A stretch of 22,802 bases of DNA from Gammaproteobacteria bacterium (lineage in GTDB: Bacteria > Pseudomonadota > Gammaproteobacteria > Enterobacterales > Kangiellaceae). A program made the position numbers and the translations under genes. A model generated the notes under the pieces. It saw nothing but the letters and a program-made list of their open reading frames with translations, did no database searches and was not told the origin of the DNA. Every line of letters starts with the position of its first letter. The stretch's first letter is position 1. Below, in pieces: positions 1 to 7,588 of this stretch. Location: NCBI GenBank assembly GCA_013372875.1, contig JABXIW010000083.1, positions 1 through 22,802 of the forward strand. The letters run 5' to 3'.

Positions 1-193
1 GGTGCGGTAAGAGCGCACCGCGCTTCTGGTAACAGTAAGCGGCGAGGTAAACTCCACTCGAAGCAAGACCAAATAGGGTTCCGTACGGCGTGGCTCGCGT
101 TGGAACCGGGTAGGTTGCTGGAGCCATCAAGCGATTGATGGCCTAGACGAATGGCTGTCCACGACAGAATCCGGCTTATCGGCCAGCTTCTAA
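1..193 (+). ncRNA. rnpB: RNase P RNA, 3' portion (5' end outside window)
   Basis: This is the catalytic RNA of ribonuclease P, which matures the 5' ends of tRNAs. The window opens inside the gene, so only the 3' half is present. Recognisable bacterial type A landmarks are GGTGCGGTAAGAGCGCACCG at 1-20, GGTAAACTCCA near 46-56, GCAAGACCAAATAGG near 63-77, and the 3' block from GGGTAGGTTGCTGGAGCC through GATGGCCTAGACGAATG. The run GTCCACGACAGAATCCGGCT at 157-176 belongs to the conserved P4 strand and 3' domain. The mature 3' end is placed by analogy with the E. coli RNA, just after CGGCCAGCTTC, so it is accurate only to a few bases. No clear intrinsic terminator is visible before the next gene, which begins about 30 bases later. 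rnpB next to mraZ is a known arrangement in some gammaproteobacteria. Confidence 0.95.
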
Positions 194-224
194 TTATTTC
201 ATATATTTCAATAGGTTATATGGT

Positions 225-758
225 TTGAATCGCAGAAGGTTTCTAATTGGATCGAGCGTTGGTATTGCGTCATTGGCCGCTGCAGGATTTACTTGGACAC
301 AACTTTCTAATGCTTCCCAGCCATTAACTATCGACTCAGCATTAGAGCTTTTAGACTCTATCGACCTTTCTAAAGCCAAATCCACTACTACCTGGTCATT
401 GTCGCAAGTATTTATTCATTGCGCTCAAAGTGTAGAGTGCTCAATAAAAGGTTTTCCTGAACATAAATCGGCGTTATTCCAAGAAACGGTAGGATCTTTA
501 GCTTTCTCGTTGTTCAAGGCTAGCGGTTCTATGACTCACAATACTACTGAAGAAATCCCAGCGTTAATAAGTTTTCAGCCCAATATCAGTCTGAAACCGG
601 CAATAGATTATTTGAAGACTCAGTTGATTGCCTTTAAACATTATAATGGTAAATTACAGCCACACTTTGCTTATGGCGATCTTAATAAGCGCGAATATGA
701 GATAGCTCATGTGCTTCATTTGCTGGATCATTGTTCTGAAATCGAGTTTGAAAGCTAA
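225..758 (+). CDS. Tat-exported DUF1569-like (DinB-superfamily) protein
   Basis: A 177-residue protein of unknown precise function. The N-terminus NRRRFLIG followed by a small-residue hydrophobic stretch (about residues 9-24) is a good twin-arginine signal, so the product is probably exported folded to the periplasm. A cleavage site around Ser28-Asn29-Ala30 is possible. The rest resembles DUF1569, a four-helix DinB-like family: a WSLSQVFIHCAQSVE segment near residues 57-71 and a C-terminal HVLHLLDHCSEIEF segment hold the histidines expected of a metal-binding bundle. The start is TTG at 225. No in-frame ATG lies nearby, and AATAGG at 211-215 sits 9 bases upstream. It is read in the same direction as rnpB and mraZ but is separated from mraZ by 318 bases with its own promoter, so it is probably not part of the dcw operon. 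The family assignment comes from recalled pattern only. Export is better supported than the domain name. Confidence 0.72.
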   Translation: MNRRRFLIGSSVGIASLAAAGFTWTQLSNASQPLTIDSALELLDSIDLSKAKSTTTWSLSQVFIHCAQSVECSIKGFPEHKSALFQETVGSLAFSLFKASGSMTHNTTEEIPALISFQPNISLKPAIDYLKTQLIAFKHYNGKLQPHFAYGDLNKREYEIAHVLHLLDHCSEIEFES

Positions 759-826
759 ATTTCTATTTGTTCGGCACTTTCCTTTCTTCTAACTTAAAGT
801 AATTTCTAACTTATTAATCTAATTTT

Positions 827-853
827 CTGAAAAATAACACTTTTATTTTTCGG
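827..853 (+). terminator. A/T-rich hairpin, possible weak terminator
   Basis: A stem-loop of 11 pairs (CTGAAAAATAA with TTATTTTTCGG, one G-U pair) and a 5-base loop lies 69 bases after the DUF1569-like gene. It is followed by the moderately T-rich TGTTTGTTTGCG. The stem is almost all A/T, so it would be a weak terminator. The rest of 759-930 shows no other clear element. Confidence 0.3.
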
Positions 854-931
854 TGTTTGTTTGCGCTTACTAACATTCGCTAAGTCTTTGGAAAATAAAG
901 ACATTTTTCACATTTTTAGTCCCAAATTTAC

Positions 932-960
932 TTGCAAAAAGGCTATCAAACTCATATAGT
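932..960 (+). promoter_or_regulatory. Candidate mra (dcw) sigma-70 promoter
   Basis: The -35 element is TTGCAA at 932-937 and the -10 is TATAGT at 955-960, with an ideal 17-base spacer. Transcription would start near 967, giving a leader of about 110 bases before mraZ. It sits directly on the MraZ-type box array, as the Pmra promoter does in E. coli, and is the only strong promoter-like match I see before the cluster. Confidence 0.65.
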
Positions 961-997
961 GGCGAGAAGTGGGAAAAAGTGTCGCAAAGTGGATCGT
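958..997 (+). promoter_or_regulatory. MraZ box array: four AGTG repeats on a 10-bp period
   Basis: AGTG occurs at 958, 968, 978 and 988, exactly 10 bp apart: AGTGGCGAGA, AGTGGGAAAA, AGTGTCGCAA, AGTGGATCGT. A degenerate fifth copy (AGTA) at 1000 breaks the phase. MraZ is known to bind short TGGG-type repeats separated by 5 bases, that is a 10-bp period, just downstream of the mra -10 element. Position, period and core match. The third copy (GTGT) is the most diverged. The array overlaps the -10 element and the predicted start site, so binding should repress transcription of the operon. Confidence 0.68.
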
Positions 998-1076
998 AAA
1001 GTAAAAACTTAATCAAATCGGTTCAAATTAACGGCTCTTTTTAAGAAAAAACAAATTAAATCAATAGGTTATTATA

Positions 1077-1532
1077 ATGTTTAGAGGCGCAAGTGCCATC
1101 AATATGGACGCAAAAGGGCGGATCGCGATTCCAGCGAAGTACCGTCAGCGCTTCCATGATGTCTGTGCGAATCAAATTGTAGTGACGATTGATTTAATCG
1201 ATCCATGTCTTTTATTGTTCCCGTTACCTCACTGGGAACAGCTTGAAGCGAAATTAGAAACTTTCTCTAGCACTCATCCGATGCAGCGCCGCGTTAAGCG
1301 TATGTTGCTGGGTCATGCCTCTGAGCATGAGATTGATGGTAATGGCCGTATTTTGTTGCCGCCAGTGTTGCGTGAGCACGCGCAATTAGAGAAAGAATTG
1401 ATGCTAGCCGGTCAGGGAAATACTTTCCAAATCTGGAAAGAAGAAAACTGGCACCAGAAAATTAGTGATGATGTGGCTGCTATGGCTGAGACGCCTTTGG
1501 ATCCGGATAGTTTGCCGGAGTTGAGCTTCTAA
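1077..1532 (+). CDS. mraZ: Transcriptional regulator MraZ
   Basis: First gene of the dcw operon. MraZ is a ring-forming DNA-binding protein that represses its own operon and also localises with the nucleoid. The 151-residue length is typical. Two AbrB/SpoVT-type swapped-hairpin motifs are visible: DAKGRIAIP at residues 11-19 and DGNGRILLP at 87-95, each followed by a short helix beginning with a basic or Leu-Arg segment. The start is ATG at 1077, preceded by AATAGG at 1064-1068, 8 bases upstream. The 10-bp-phased AGTG array at 958-997 is its likely operator, so autoregulation is expected. It is followed after 2 bases by rsmH, which it is usually co-transcribed with. I see no truncation or missing motif. 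Confidence 0.97.
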   Translation: MFRGASAINMDAKGRIAIPAKYRQRFHDVCANQIVVTIDLIDPCLLLFPLPHWEQLEAKLETFSSTHPMQRRVKRMLLGHASEHEIDGNGRILLPPVLREHAQLEKELMLAGQGNTFQIWKEENWHQKISDDVAAMAETPLDPDSLPELSF

Positions 1533-1534
1533 AG

Positions 1535-2518
1535 ATGAACCCTCAACAGCCACATGATGCAGTTCTACTTAACGAAGCAGTGGAGGCTCTCGTGCAAGGT
1601 AAGCAACTGCCTGCAAATGATGCAGGCAGCAGTGACAACGCACAGAAGATAGACGGTATCTTTATTGATTGTACTTTTGGCCGCGGTGGCCATAGTCGTC
1701 AACTGCTCTCTCAGTTAGGTCAAAACTCTAAACTTTTAGCCTTTGATAAGGATCCGCAAGCGATTGAGGTGGCAACCCAATTGGCAAGTGAGGATCCGCG
1801 CTTTGATATTGTCCATGACAGTTTCTCTTTATTAGAACAAGAAGTCGAGAAACGCGGTTGGGCAGGAAAAGTTGATGGAGTCTTGATGGACTTAGGCGTT
1901 TCTTCACCACAACTCGATCAAGCAGAGCGTGGTTTTAGTTTTATGCAAGATGGTCCACTGGATATGCGTATGAATTCCACTAAAGGCATCACCGCGCAGC
2001 AGTGGATCGAACAAACTAAAGAAGACGATATGGTGTTTGTGTTTAAGGCCTATGGTGAAGAACGTTACGCCAAGCGCATTGCTCGAGCTATTTGTGAAAA
2101 GCGTCAAACTGAAGCTATCGGTACCACCAAAAAACTAGCCAATATTATTGCCGAGGCTCATCCTCGTTGGGAAAAGCATAAGCATCCTGCAACACGCTGT
2201 TTTCAAGCCATTCGCATTGCGGTCAATAGCGAGCTTGATGATTTAAAAGCGGTGCTAGAGCAGTCGTTAGAGGCATTAAATGTTGGTGGCCGCTTGGTTG
2301 CTATTAGTTTTCATTCGCTGGAAGACCGTATTGTGAAGCAATTTATCCGCGATCAAGAAAAGGGCAAAGAGTTTCCAGCGGGATTGCCTATTACTGAAGA
2401 CATGATTAATCGCCGCATGAAAAAAGTGGGCAAATTCGTCAAAGCAGGCGAAGAAGAATTAGCCAGAAATAACCGCGCTCGAAGTGCGGTGATGCGTGTG
2501 GCAGAGAAGCTGGCTTAG
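1535..2518 (+). CDS. rsmH: 16S rRNA (cytosine(1402)-N(4))-methyltransferase RsmH
   Basis: RsmH (formerly MraW) transfers a methyl group from S-adenosylmethionine to N4 of C1402 in the decoding centre of 16S rRNA. SAM-fold motifs are clear: DCTFGRGGHSRQLL at residues 45-58, LAFDKDPQAIEVA around 68-80, DGVLMDLGVSSPQL at 114-127 and the family signature FHSLEDRIVKQF towards the C-terminus. The protein has 327 residues, longer than the E. coli enzyme (313) as I recall it. The excess is near the N-terminus: residues 21-37 (QGKQLPANDAGSSDNAQ) separate the first helix from the strand leading to the SAM motif, where E. coli has only a few residues. That insertion encodes a perfect 9-bp hairpin (1607-1629). 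The gene follows mraZ by 2 bases and is followed by ftsL after 2 bases, so translation is probably coupled. Confidence 0.97.
   Translation: MNPQQPHDAVLLNEAVEALVQGKQLPANDAGSSDNAQKIDGIFIDCTFGRGGHSRQLLSQLGQNSKLLAFDKDPQAIEVATQLASEDPRFDIVHDSFSLLEQEVEKRGWAGKVDGVLMDLGVSSPQLDQAERGFSFMQDGPLDMRMNSTKGITAQQWIEQTKEDDMVFVFKAYGEERYAKRIARAICEKRQTEAIGTTKKLANIIAEAHPRWEKHKHPATRCFQAIRIAVNSELDDLKAVLEQSLEALNVGGRLVAISFHSLEDRIVKQFIRDQEKGKEFPAGLPITEDMINRRMKKVGKFVKAGEEELARNNRARSAVMRVAEKLA
1607..1629 (+). repeat. Perfect 9-bp stem-loop inside rsmH insertion
   Basis: CTGCCTGCA at 1607-1615 and TGCAGGCAG at 1621-1629 form a G/C-rich stem with a 5-base loop (AATGA). It falls within the part of RsmH that appears inserted relative to E. 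coli, about 73 bases after the start codon. It may be a short palindromic insertion, a translational structure or chance. Confidence 0.6.
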
Positions 2519-2520
2519 TT

Positions 2521-2883
2521 ATGGCAAACAAGGCTGATAAAGCGAGCAAGGAAACCAATCGTTTATGGCCTTTTTATAGTCTGGTCGCAGCATTTGGCCG
2601 ACGTTTTGGCATTTTAGCGTTAGGTGGTTTGGTGGTTTATTCGGCAATTGTGGTTGCCAATCAAACACACCAATATCGTGTAGCGACCAGTGAGTTAAAC
2701 AAGCTGCAAGATGAGCAAACGGCATTGGATTTGAACTGGCAAAAACTACGATTAGAACAAAGTGCCTTAGCAGAGCACAGCCGTATAGAAAAAATTGCTA
2801 CAGAAAAATTGAATATGAAGAACTTGGATAAGAAATCGGAAGTGATTATTCAAGTAGAAAGCGAAATAAAAGAGTCTAACTAA
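2521..2883 (+). CDS. ftsL: Cell division protein FtsL
   Basis: FtsL is a bitopic inner membrane protein that forms a coiled-coil complex with FtsB and FtsQ and helps activate FtsWI septal synthesis. The 120 residues show the expected layout: a short basic cytoplasmic tail with RR at 27-28, one membrane span at about 29-47, then a periplasmic heptad-rich helix from about 50 to 98 (leucines and alanines spaced as in a coiled coil), and an acidic tail. Sequence identity across this family is low, so the call rests on size, topology and its place between rsmH and ftsI, which is invariant in proteobacteria. The start is ATG at 2521, 2 bases after the rsmH stop. The Shine-Dalgarno sequence is weak (AGAGAAG), consistent with coupling to rsmH. 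Confidence 0.93.
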   Translation: MANKADKASKETNRLWPFYSLVAAFGRRFGILALGGLVVYSAIVVANQTHQYRVATSELNKLQDEQTALDLNWQKLRLEQSALAEHSRIEKIATEKLNMKNLDKKSEVIIQVESEIKESN

Positions 2884-2893
2884 AGAGACTATT

Positions 2894-4633
2894 GTGAAAA
2901 AGACACGTAACCGCAAATTAAAATCAGTACCAGATAGCAGATGGCGCTTTAGAACCATGATTGCACTGGTATCGGTTTGTTTTTTAGCTTTGTTGGGACG
3001 TAGCGCTTATTTACAGGTTTGGAACTCAAGTGATTTTGCAGAAGCGGGTGATGCGCGATCGGTACGGGTTAAAGGTATTTCTTCTCATCGTGGTTTGATT
3101 CTTGATCGTAATGGCGTGGAGCTTGCGCGTTCAGTGCCAATTGAGTCTCTAGATTTAGACCCTAAAACAATTTTGAAGGACAAAACTGTCTTTAAAAGCA
3201 GTGCATGGAAAAATTTAGCTGTTGCTTTGGATAAAAATGTTGATGAGTTAACACAGTGGGTGCTTGATAGACCAAAAAGAAGATCTGTTTGGCTAAAAAG
3301 ACATTTAGACCCAAACGTAGCTTTATACATCAAGCGCTTAGGTATTAAAGGGGTGAACCTTAAATCGGAATATCGTCGTTATTATCCAAGCGCAGAAGTG
3401 ACTGCAAATTTGGTGGGCTTTACTGGAGTTGATGACAAAGGTTTAGAAGGCGTCGAAAAAGCATTTGATAGCTATTTAACTGGCCAGCCTGGTAAAGAAA
3501 AAGTAGTGGTTGATTTGTATCGCCGCGTGGTTGAAGAGCGTGGAGTCTTGGCGGAAGCTGAACAGGGCAATGATTTACAGTTAAGCATCGATTCTCGTAT
3601 TCAAGCTGTGGCTTATCGCGAGCTTAAAAAAACGGTGCTTAGCCATAACGCCAAAGGCGGCTCAGTGGTTGTGGTCGATGTTGAAACTGGCGAAGTTTTG
3701 GCTATGGCTAGTCAGCCATCTTTTAATCCTAATCGTTCGGACACCCGTTTTCCTGCGATGACGCGTAATCGCGCTATTACCGATTTATTTGAGCCAGGCT
3801 CAACGGTTAAGCCGCTAACCATCGTGAGCGCTTTAGAAAGCGGAAAATATAAGCCTGAGTCAACCGTGAATACAGCTCCAGGCATTATGAAACTGAATGG
3901 AAAGCCTGTTCGTGATCCACGTAATTATGGTGTTTTAGATTTAGGTGGCATCATAAAAAAATCAAGCAACATGGGTGTTAGCCGCGTGGCGCTAAGCCTT
4001 TCAGATCAAGAGTTTTTAGACAGCTTCTATAAAGTGGGTTTTGGTAAGCCAACAGGTTTAGGGGTGCAAGGCGAAACTAAAGGCGTATTGCGTCCTCGTG
4101 AAAATTGGTCGGATATTGAAAAAGCTACTTATTCTTTTGGTTATGGATTCCAGGTGAGCTCAATCCAGTTAGCGCAAGCCTACAGTGTATTAGGAGCAGC
4201 AGGTGTAAAAAGACCATTAACGCTAATTAAGCAGTCTGGATTAGAGCAGGGCGAGCAAGTTATTCAAGCAGACATTGCTAAAGACGTGGTTAGCATGATG
4301 GAAAACGTGGTTGCTGATGGCGGTACTGGTACTCGAGCGCGAGTGGAAGGCTATCGTGTTGCGGGCAAAACTGGTACTGCGCGTAAAGTTGCCAAAACTG
4401 GCGGCTATGGCGATGAATACGTGACAGTTTTTGCAGGTTTAGTACCAGCAACTGCGCCAAAATTAGCTATCGTAGTAATGGTGGATGAGCCTGCGGGTGA
4501 CGCCTATTACGGCGGTACGGTTTCTGCACCTATTTTCTCGAAGGTTGCAGGCAAAGCTTTGGATTTAATGAACGTGGCGCCAGATGCCTCAAGCGTAAAA
4601 ACTTTTGCCGTAGGGGGAGTTGGTCATGACTAA
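2894..4633 (+). CDS. ftsI: Septal peptidoglycan transpeptidase FtsI (PBP3)
   Basis: FtsI is the class B penicillin-binding protein that crosslinks septal peptidoglycan in complex with FtsW and is a beta-lactam target. The 579 residues comprise a basic cytoplasmic tail, a signal-anchor span at about 21-39, a pedestal domain beginning with GLILDRNGVELA (residues 68-79), and a C-terminal transpeptidase domain. All three active-site motifs are present and spaced as in E. coli PBP3: S303-T-V-K, S357-S-N and K492-T-G. The start is GTG at 2894, 10 bases after the ftsL stop, with AAAGAGA upstream. The 3' end overlaps murE by 8 bases. I see no sign of truncation or an altered active site. Confidence 0.98.
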   Translation: MKKTRNRKLKSVPDSRWRFRTMIALVSVCFLALLGRSAYLQVWNSSDFAEAGDARSVRVKGISSHRGLILDRNGVELARSVPIESLDLDPKTILKDKTVFKSSAWKNLAVALDKNVDELTQWVLDRPKRRSVWLKRHLDPNVALYIKRLGIKGVNLKSEYRRYYPSAEVTANLVGFTGVDDKGLEGVEKAFDSYLTGQPGKEKVVVDLYRRVVEERGVLAEAEQGNDLQLSIDSRIQAVAYRELKKTVLSHNAKGGSVVVVDVETGEVLAMASQPSFNPNRSDTRFPAMTRNRAITDLFEPGSTVKPLTIVSALESGKYKPESTVNTAPGIMKLNGKPVRDPRNYGVLDLGGIIKKSSNMGVSRVALSLSDQEFLDSFYKVGFGKPTGLGVQGETKGVLRPRENWSDIEKATYSFGYGFQVSSIQLAQAYSVLGAAGVKRPLTLIKQSGLEQGEQVIQADIAKDVVSMMENVVADGGTGTRARVEGYRVAGKTGTARKVAKTGGYGDEYVTVFAGLVPATAPKLAIVVMVDEPAGDAYYGGTVSAPIFSKVAGKALDLMNVAPDASSVKTFAVGGVGHD

Positions 4634-6185
4634 TTCTACGGTTAGCCTAAAAAAATTACTCAAAGGCTCAATCACTAAAGAGCTGAGTAAAGCATTGGGT
4701 TTAAAACAAATTAAAGTAAATGGTATTAAAATTGATAGCCGTAGTGTAGTTGACGGACAGCTTTTTATCGCTTATCCAGGTCAGTCGGTTGATGGCCGTC
4801 AATTTATACAATCTGCGATTGAAAACGGCGCTACAGCGATAGTGGCCGAAGAAAAAGATTTAGCAAAATTTTGCAAAGATTTTACCAACTTGCTCGATGA
4901 CAACCAGCAAGTGATAGCCTATCAATATAGCGCTATCAAAATCGTTCCAGTTCCCAACTTAGCACAAAAAGTTAGCCGTATCGCGGGGAAGTTTTATGGC
5001 TCACCTAGCAAAAAAATGTCGCTAGTTGGTGTAACTGGAACTAATGGCAAAACTAGCGTGTGTTATTTAGTGGCACAAGCGCTTGAAATGATGCAAAAAC
5101 CGACTTTGCTGTTGAGCACTCTTGGTAATGGCTCGATTGGTGATTTGCAAACTAGTGCGAATACCACAGCCGATCCGATCACCATTCAACAAAAAGCGGC
5201 AGAATTTTTACAGCAAAATTATCACCATTTGTGCATGGAAGTGTCTTCCCATGGACTTGATCAACATCGAGTTTCGGGCTTGAAGTACAGTGTTGCCGTC
5301 TTCACTAATTTAAGCCATGACCATTTGGAATATCACGGCGACATGGAGTCGTACTTCCAAGCCAAACGTCAGTTATTTTTGCGTAAAGAAATTAAGTTTG
5401 TAGTAATCAATGCTGAAGATTTATATGGTCAAAGATTGCTAGATGACCCAGAAATTAAAGCACAAAAGATTGCTTACACTCGTGATACTTCGCTAGTTTC
5501 TGAGCAAACCGAGCATTGGGTGGTTAGTAATAATGCGCAGTTTACTTTAAATGGTATCAGTGCCGATCTTACTACGCCATGGGGCACCGGCCGTATCCGC
5601 AGTCATTTGTTGGGTGATTTTAATTTATCCAATTTATTGGCCGTAGCGGGCATACTTGGTGCGCTGCAAGGCGATTTGCATAAGTGGCTGGTAGCTTTAA
5701 ACGCGGCAAAACCAGTAATGGGTAGAATGCAGCAGTTCAGCAAGGATGGATTAGCGACTTTGGTGGTGGATTATGCGCATACCCCAGATGCTTTAGAAAA
5801 AGCATTAAAAACTTTGCGTCATCATACGAATGGCGAACTTTGGTGCTTGTTTGGTTGTGGTGGTGATCGCGATCCGAGCAAGCGTGGGTTAATGGGCAAA
5901 GTGGCCGAGACGAATGCGGAAAAAATTATTATTACTGATGATAATCCGCGTACCGAAGTAGCTTCGGAAATTGTGAGCATGATCCGTCAGGGCATGAACG
6001 ATCAAACCATTCCATATATTGCTTCGCGTAAAGAAGCCATAGGTTATGCAATGGATTTAGCGGCTGTGCAAGACATGATTTTGGTTGCTGGCAAAGGGCA
6101 CGAAGATTATCAAGAAATTGGCACTGAAAAACTGCACTACAGCGACTTAGAAACTGTACAAAGTTTGCTCGAGGCTCGCTCATGA
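4626..6185 (+). CDS. murE: UDP-MurNAc-tripeptide synthetase MurE (meso-diaminopimelate-adding)
   Basis: Cytoplasmic ATP-dependent ligase adding the third residue of the peptidoglycan stem peptide. The ATP loop GVTGTNGKT is at residues 135-143, and EVSSHGLDQHRV and AKRQLF (carbamylated lysine region) follow. The DNPR motif at 439-442 marks the meso-diaminopimelate-specific form, as expected for a Gram-negative. I chose ATG at 4626 over the in-frame TTG at 4620 because the strong Shine-Dalgarno GGGGGAG (4613-4619) is 6 bases from the ATG and abuts the TTG. This gives 519 residues, somewhat longer than the 495 of E. coli. The extra length lies before the DNPR motif. The gene overlaps ftsI by 8 bases and murF by 4 (ATGA), so all three are probably translationally coupled. 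Confidence 0.97.
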   Translation: MTNSTVSLKKLLKGSITKELSKALGLKQIKVNGIKIDSRSVVDGQLFIAYPGQSVDGRQFIQSAIENGATAIVAEEKDLAKFCKDFTNLLDDNQQVIAYQYSAIKIVPVPNLAQKVSRIAGKFYGSPSKKMSLVGVTGTNGKTSVCYLVAQALEMMQKPTLLLSTLGNGSIGDLQTSANTTADPITIQQKAAEFLQQNYHHLCMEVSSHGLDQHRVSGLKYSVAVFTNLSHDHLEYHGDMESYFQAKRQLFLRKEIKFVVINAEDLYGQRLLDDPEIKAQKIAYTRDTSLVSEQTEHWVVSNNAQFTLNGISADLTTPWGTGRIRSHLLGDFNLSNLLAVAGILGALQGDLHKWLVALNAAKPVMGRMQQFSKDGLATLVVDYAHTPDALEKALKTLRHHTNGELWCLFGCGGDRDPSKRGLMGKVAETNAEKIIITDDNPRTEVASEIVSMIRQGMNDQTIPYIASRKEAIGYAMDLAAVQDMILVAGKGHEDYQEIGTEKLHYSDLETVQSLLEARS

Positions 6186-7588
6186 TTAGTTTGCAGCTAT
6201 CCACCATCGCTAAAGCGATTGATGCTCAATTGATTGGCGAAGATGTGACCATTTCGCAAGTCTTTACCGATAGCCGACAAAAAGTTGCAGACAGTTTGTT
6301 TATCGCATTGGTTGGTGAAAATTTTGATGCCCATGACTTTGTACAAACCGCGCAACAACAAGGTGCTAAAGCACTATTGGTTTCAAAAGAGGTTGATAAC
6401 GCTTTACCGCAGCTGCTAGTTGAAAACACAGAAAAAGCTTTAGGCGACTTAGCCAAATTAGTCCGTCAAAGAGTAAATCCAAAAGTGATTGGCATTACTG
6501 GCAGCGCGGGTAAAACCAGTGTTAAAGAAATGACTGCTGAGATTTTAAAGTGTGCTGTCGGTGAGCAAAAAGTTTTAGCTACCGCTGGCAACTTCAATAA
6601 TCATATTGGCGTACCATTAACTTTGCTTAATTTAACTCATGATACCGAGTATGCAGTGATTGAAATGGGCGCTAATCATATTGGTGAAATTGCCTATTGT
6701 GCGGCCATTGCTAAGCCTGATGTGGCAGTGGTGAATAATGTTGCACCAGCGCACATTGAAGGCTTCGGCTCGATTGAAGGGGTGGCAAAAGCCAAAGGCG
6801 AAATTTACCAGTCGTTGGCTGAGTCTGGCATTGGCGTCATTAATTTGGACTCAGATTTTGCTCAAGATTATATAGCGATGACTGATTTCCAGAAAGTAAC
6901 GGTTTCTCGCCATGAAAATGCCACTTTTACGGCACAAAGTATCAAGCTGGACGACAACAACTGTGCAACTTTTGATATGAATATAGAGAGCCAAAAAATT
7001 TCGATTGAGCTGAATACGCCTGGCGAGCATCAAGTTTCCAATGCCTTGGTTGCGGCGGCTTTGACCGCTTCTTTGGGTATTGGCCTTAACCATATTAAAC
7101 AAGGTTTAGAGCAAGCCCAATCCGTTAAAGGCCGTTTGAATCGTTTTAGAGGGATCAATGGCTCGCAACTGATTGATGATACTTATAACGCCAGCGTGGC
7201 TTCGGTCAACGTGGCGATTGATGTGCTGAGTCATTGGCAAGGCACAAAAATTTTAGTGCTGGGCGATATGGCTGAGCTGGGTGGAAGCAGTAAAAAGTAC
7301 CATCAAGAAGTTGGTGCTTATGCAAAACAGCAAGCAATTGATGAGCTGATGACCTGGGGGAGTTGGAGCAAATATAGCAGCCAAGCCTTTGGTGAAAACG
7401 CAGCTCACTTTGAAAGCAAAGACTCGTTAATCGACAGCTTAATGAGCAAAGCAAATAACGATACGCAAATCTTAGTAAAAGGCTCGCGCAGTGCGCGAAT
7501 GGAACAGGTGGTTGAAGCCTTAAAAGCAAATGACCACGCAAATCAGGATGAGCACCATAATTCTCTTGGGGGAGGTAACCAATGCTAA
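6182..7588 (+). CDS. murF: UDP-MurNAc-pentapeptide synthetase MurF
   Basis: MurF ligates D-Ala-D-Ala (made by Ddl, encoded downstream at 13835-14788) to UDP-MurNAc-tripeptide, completing the cytoplasmic pentapeptide precursor. The 468 residues have the Mur ligase layout: an N-terminal UDP-binding domain with TDSRQ near residue 31, an ATP-binding loop GITGSAGKT at 104-112, [17 protein letters not shown] and [10 protein letters not shown] in the central domain, and [12 protein letters not shown] in the C-terminal domain, which is characteristic of MurF. The ATG start overlaps the murE stop in an ATGA arrangement. The C-terminal tail after residue 445 ([20 protein letters not shown]) is low-complexity and doubles as the mraY ribosome binding site, so its length is probably set by that overlap. 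Confidence 0.97.
   Translation: MISLQLSTIAKAIDAQLIGEDVTISQVFTDSRQKVADSLFIALVGENFDAHDFVQTAQQQGAKALLVSKEVDNALPQLLVENTEKALGDLAKLVRQRVNPKVIGITGSAGKTSVKEMTAEILKCAVGEQKVLATAGNFNNHIGVPLTLLNLTHDTEYAVIEMGANHIGEIAYCAAIAKPDVAVVNNVAPAHIEGFGSIEGVAKAKGEIYQSLAESGIGVINLDSDFAQDYIAMTDFQKVTVSRHENATFTAQSIKLDDNNCATFDMNIESQKISIELNTPGEHQVSNALVAAALTASLGIGLNHIKQGLEQAQSVKGRLNRFRGINGSQLIDDTYNASVASVNVAIDVLSHWQGTKILVLGDMAELGGSSKKYHQEVGAYAKQQAIDELMTWGSWSKYSSQAFGENAAHFESKDSLIDSLMSKANNDTQILVKGSRSARMEQVVEALKANDHANQDEHHNSLGGGNQC

Noticed and set aside
4620..4625. TTG at 4620 as the murE start
   Set aside because: The Shine-Dalgarno GGGGGAG abuts this codon. It is correctly spaced for the ATG at 4626.
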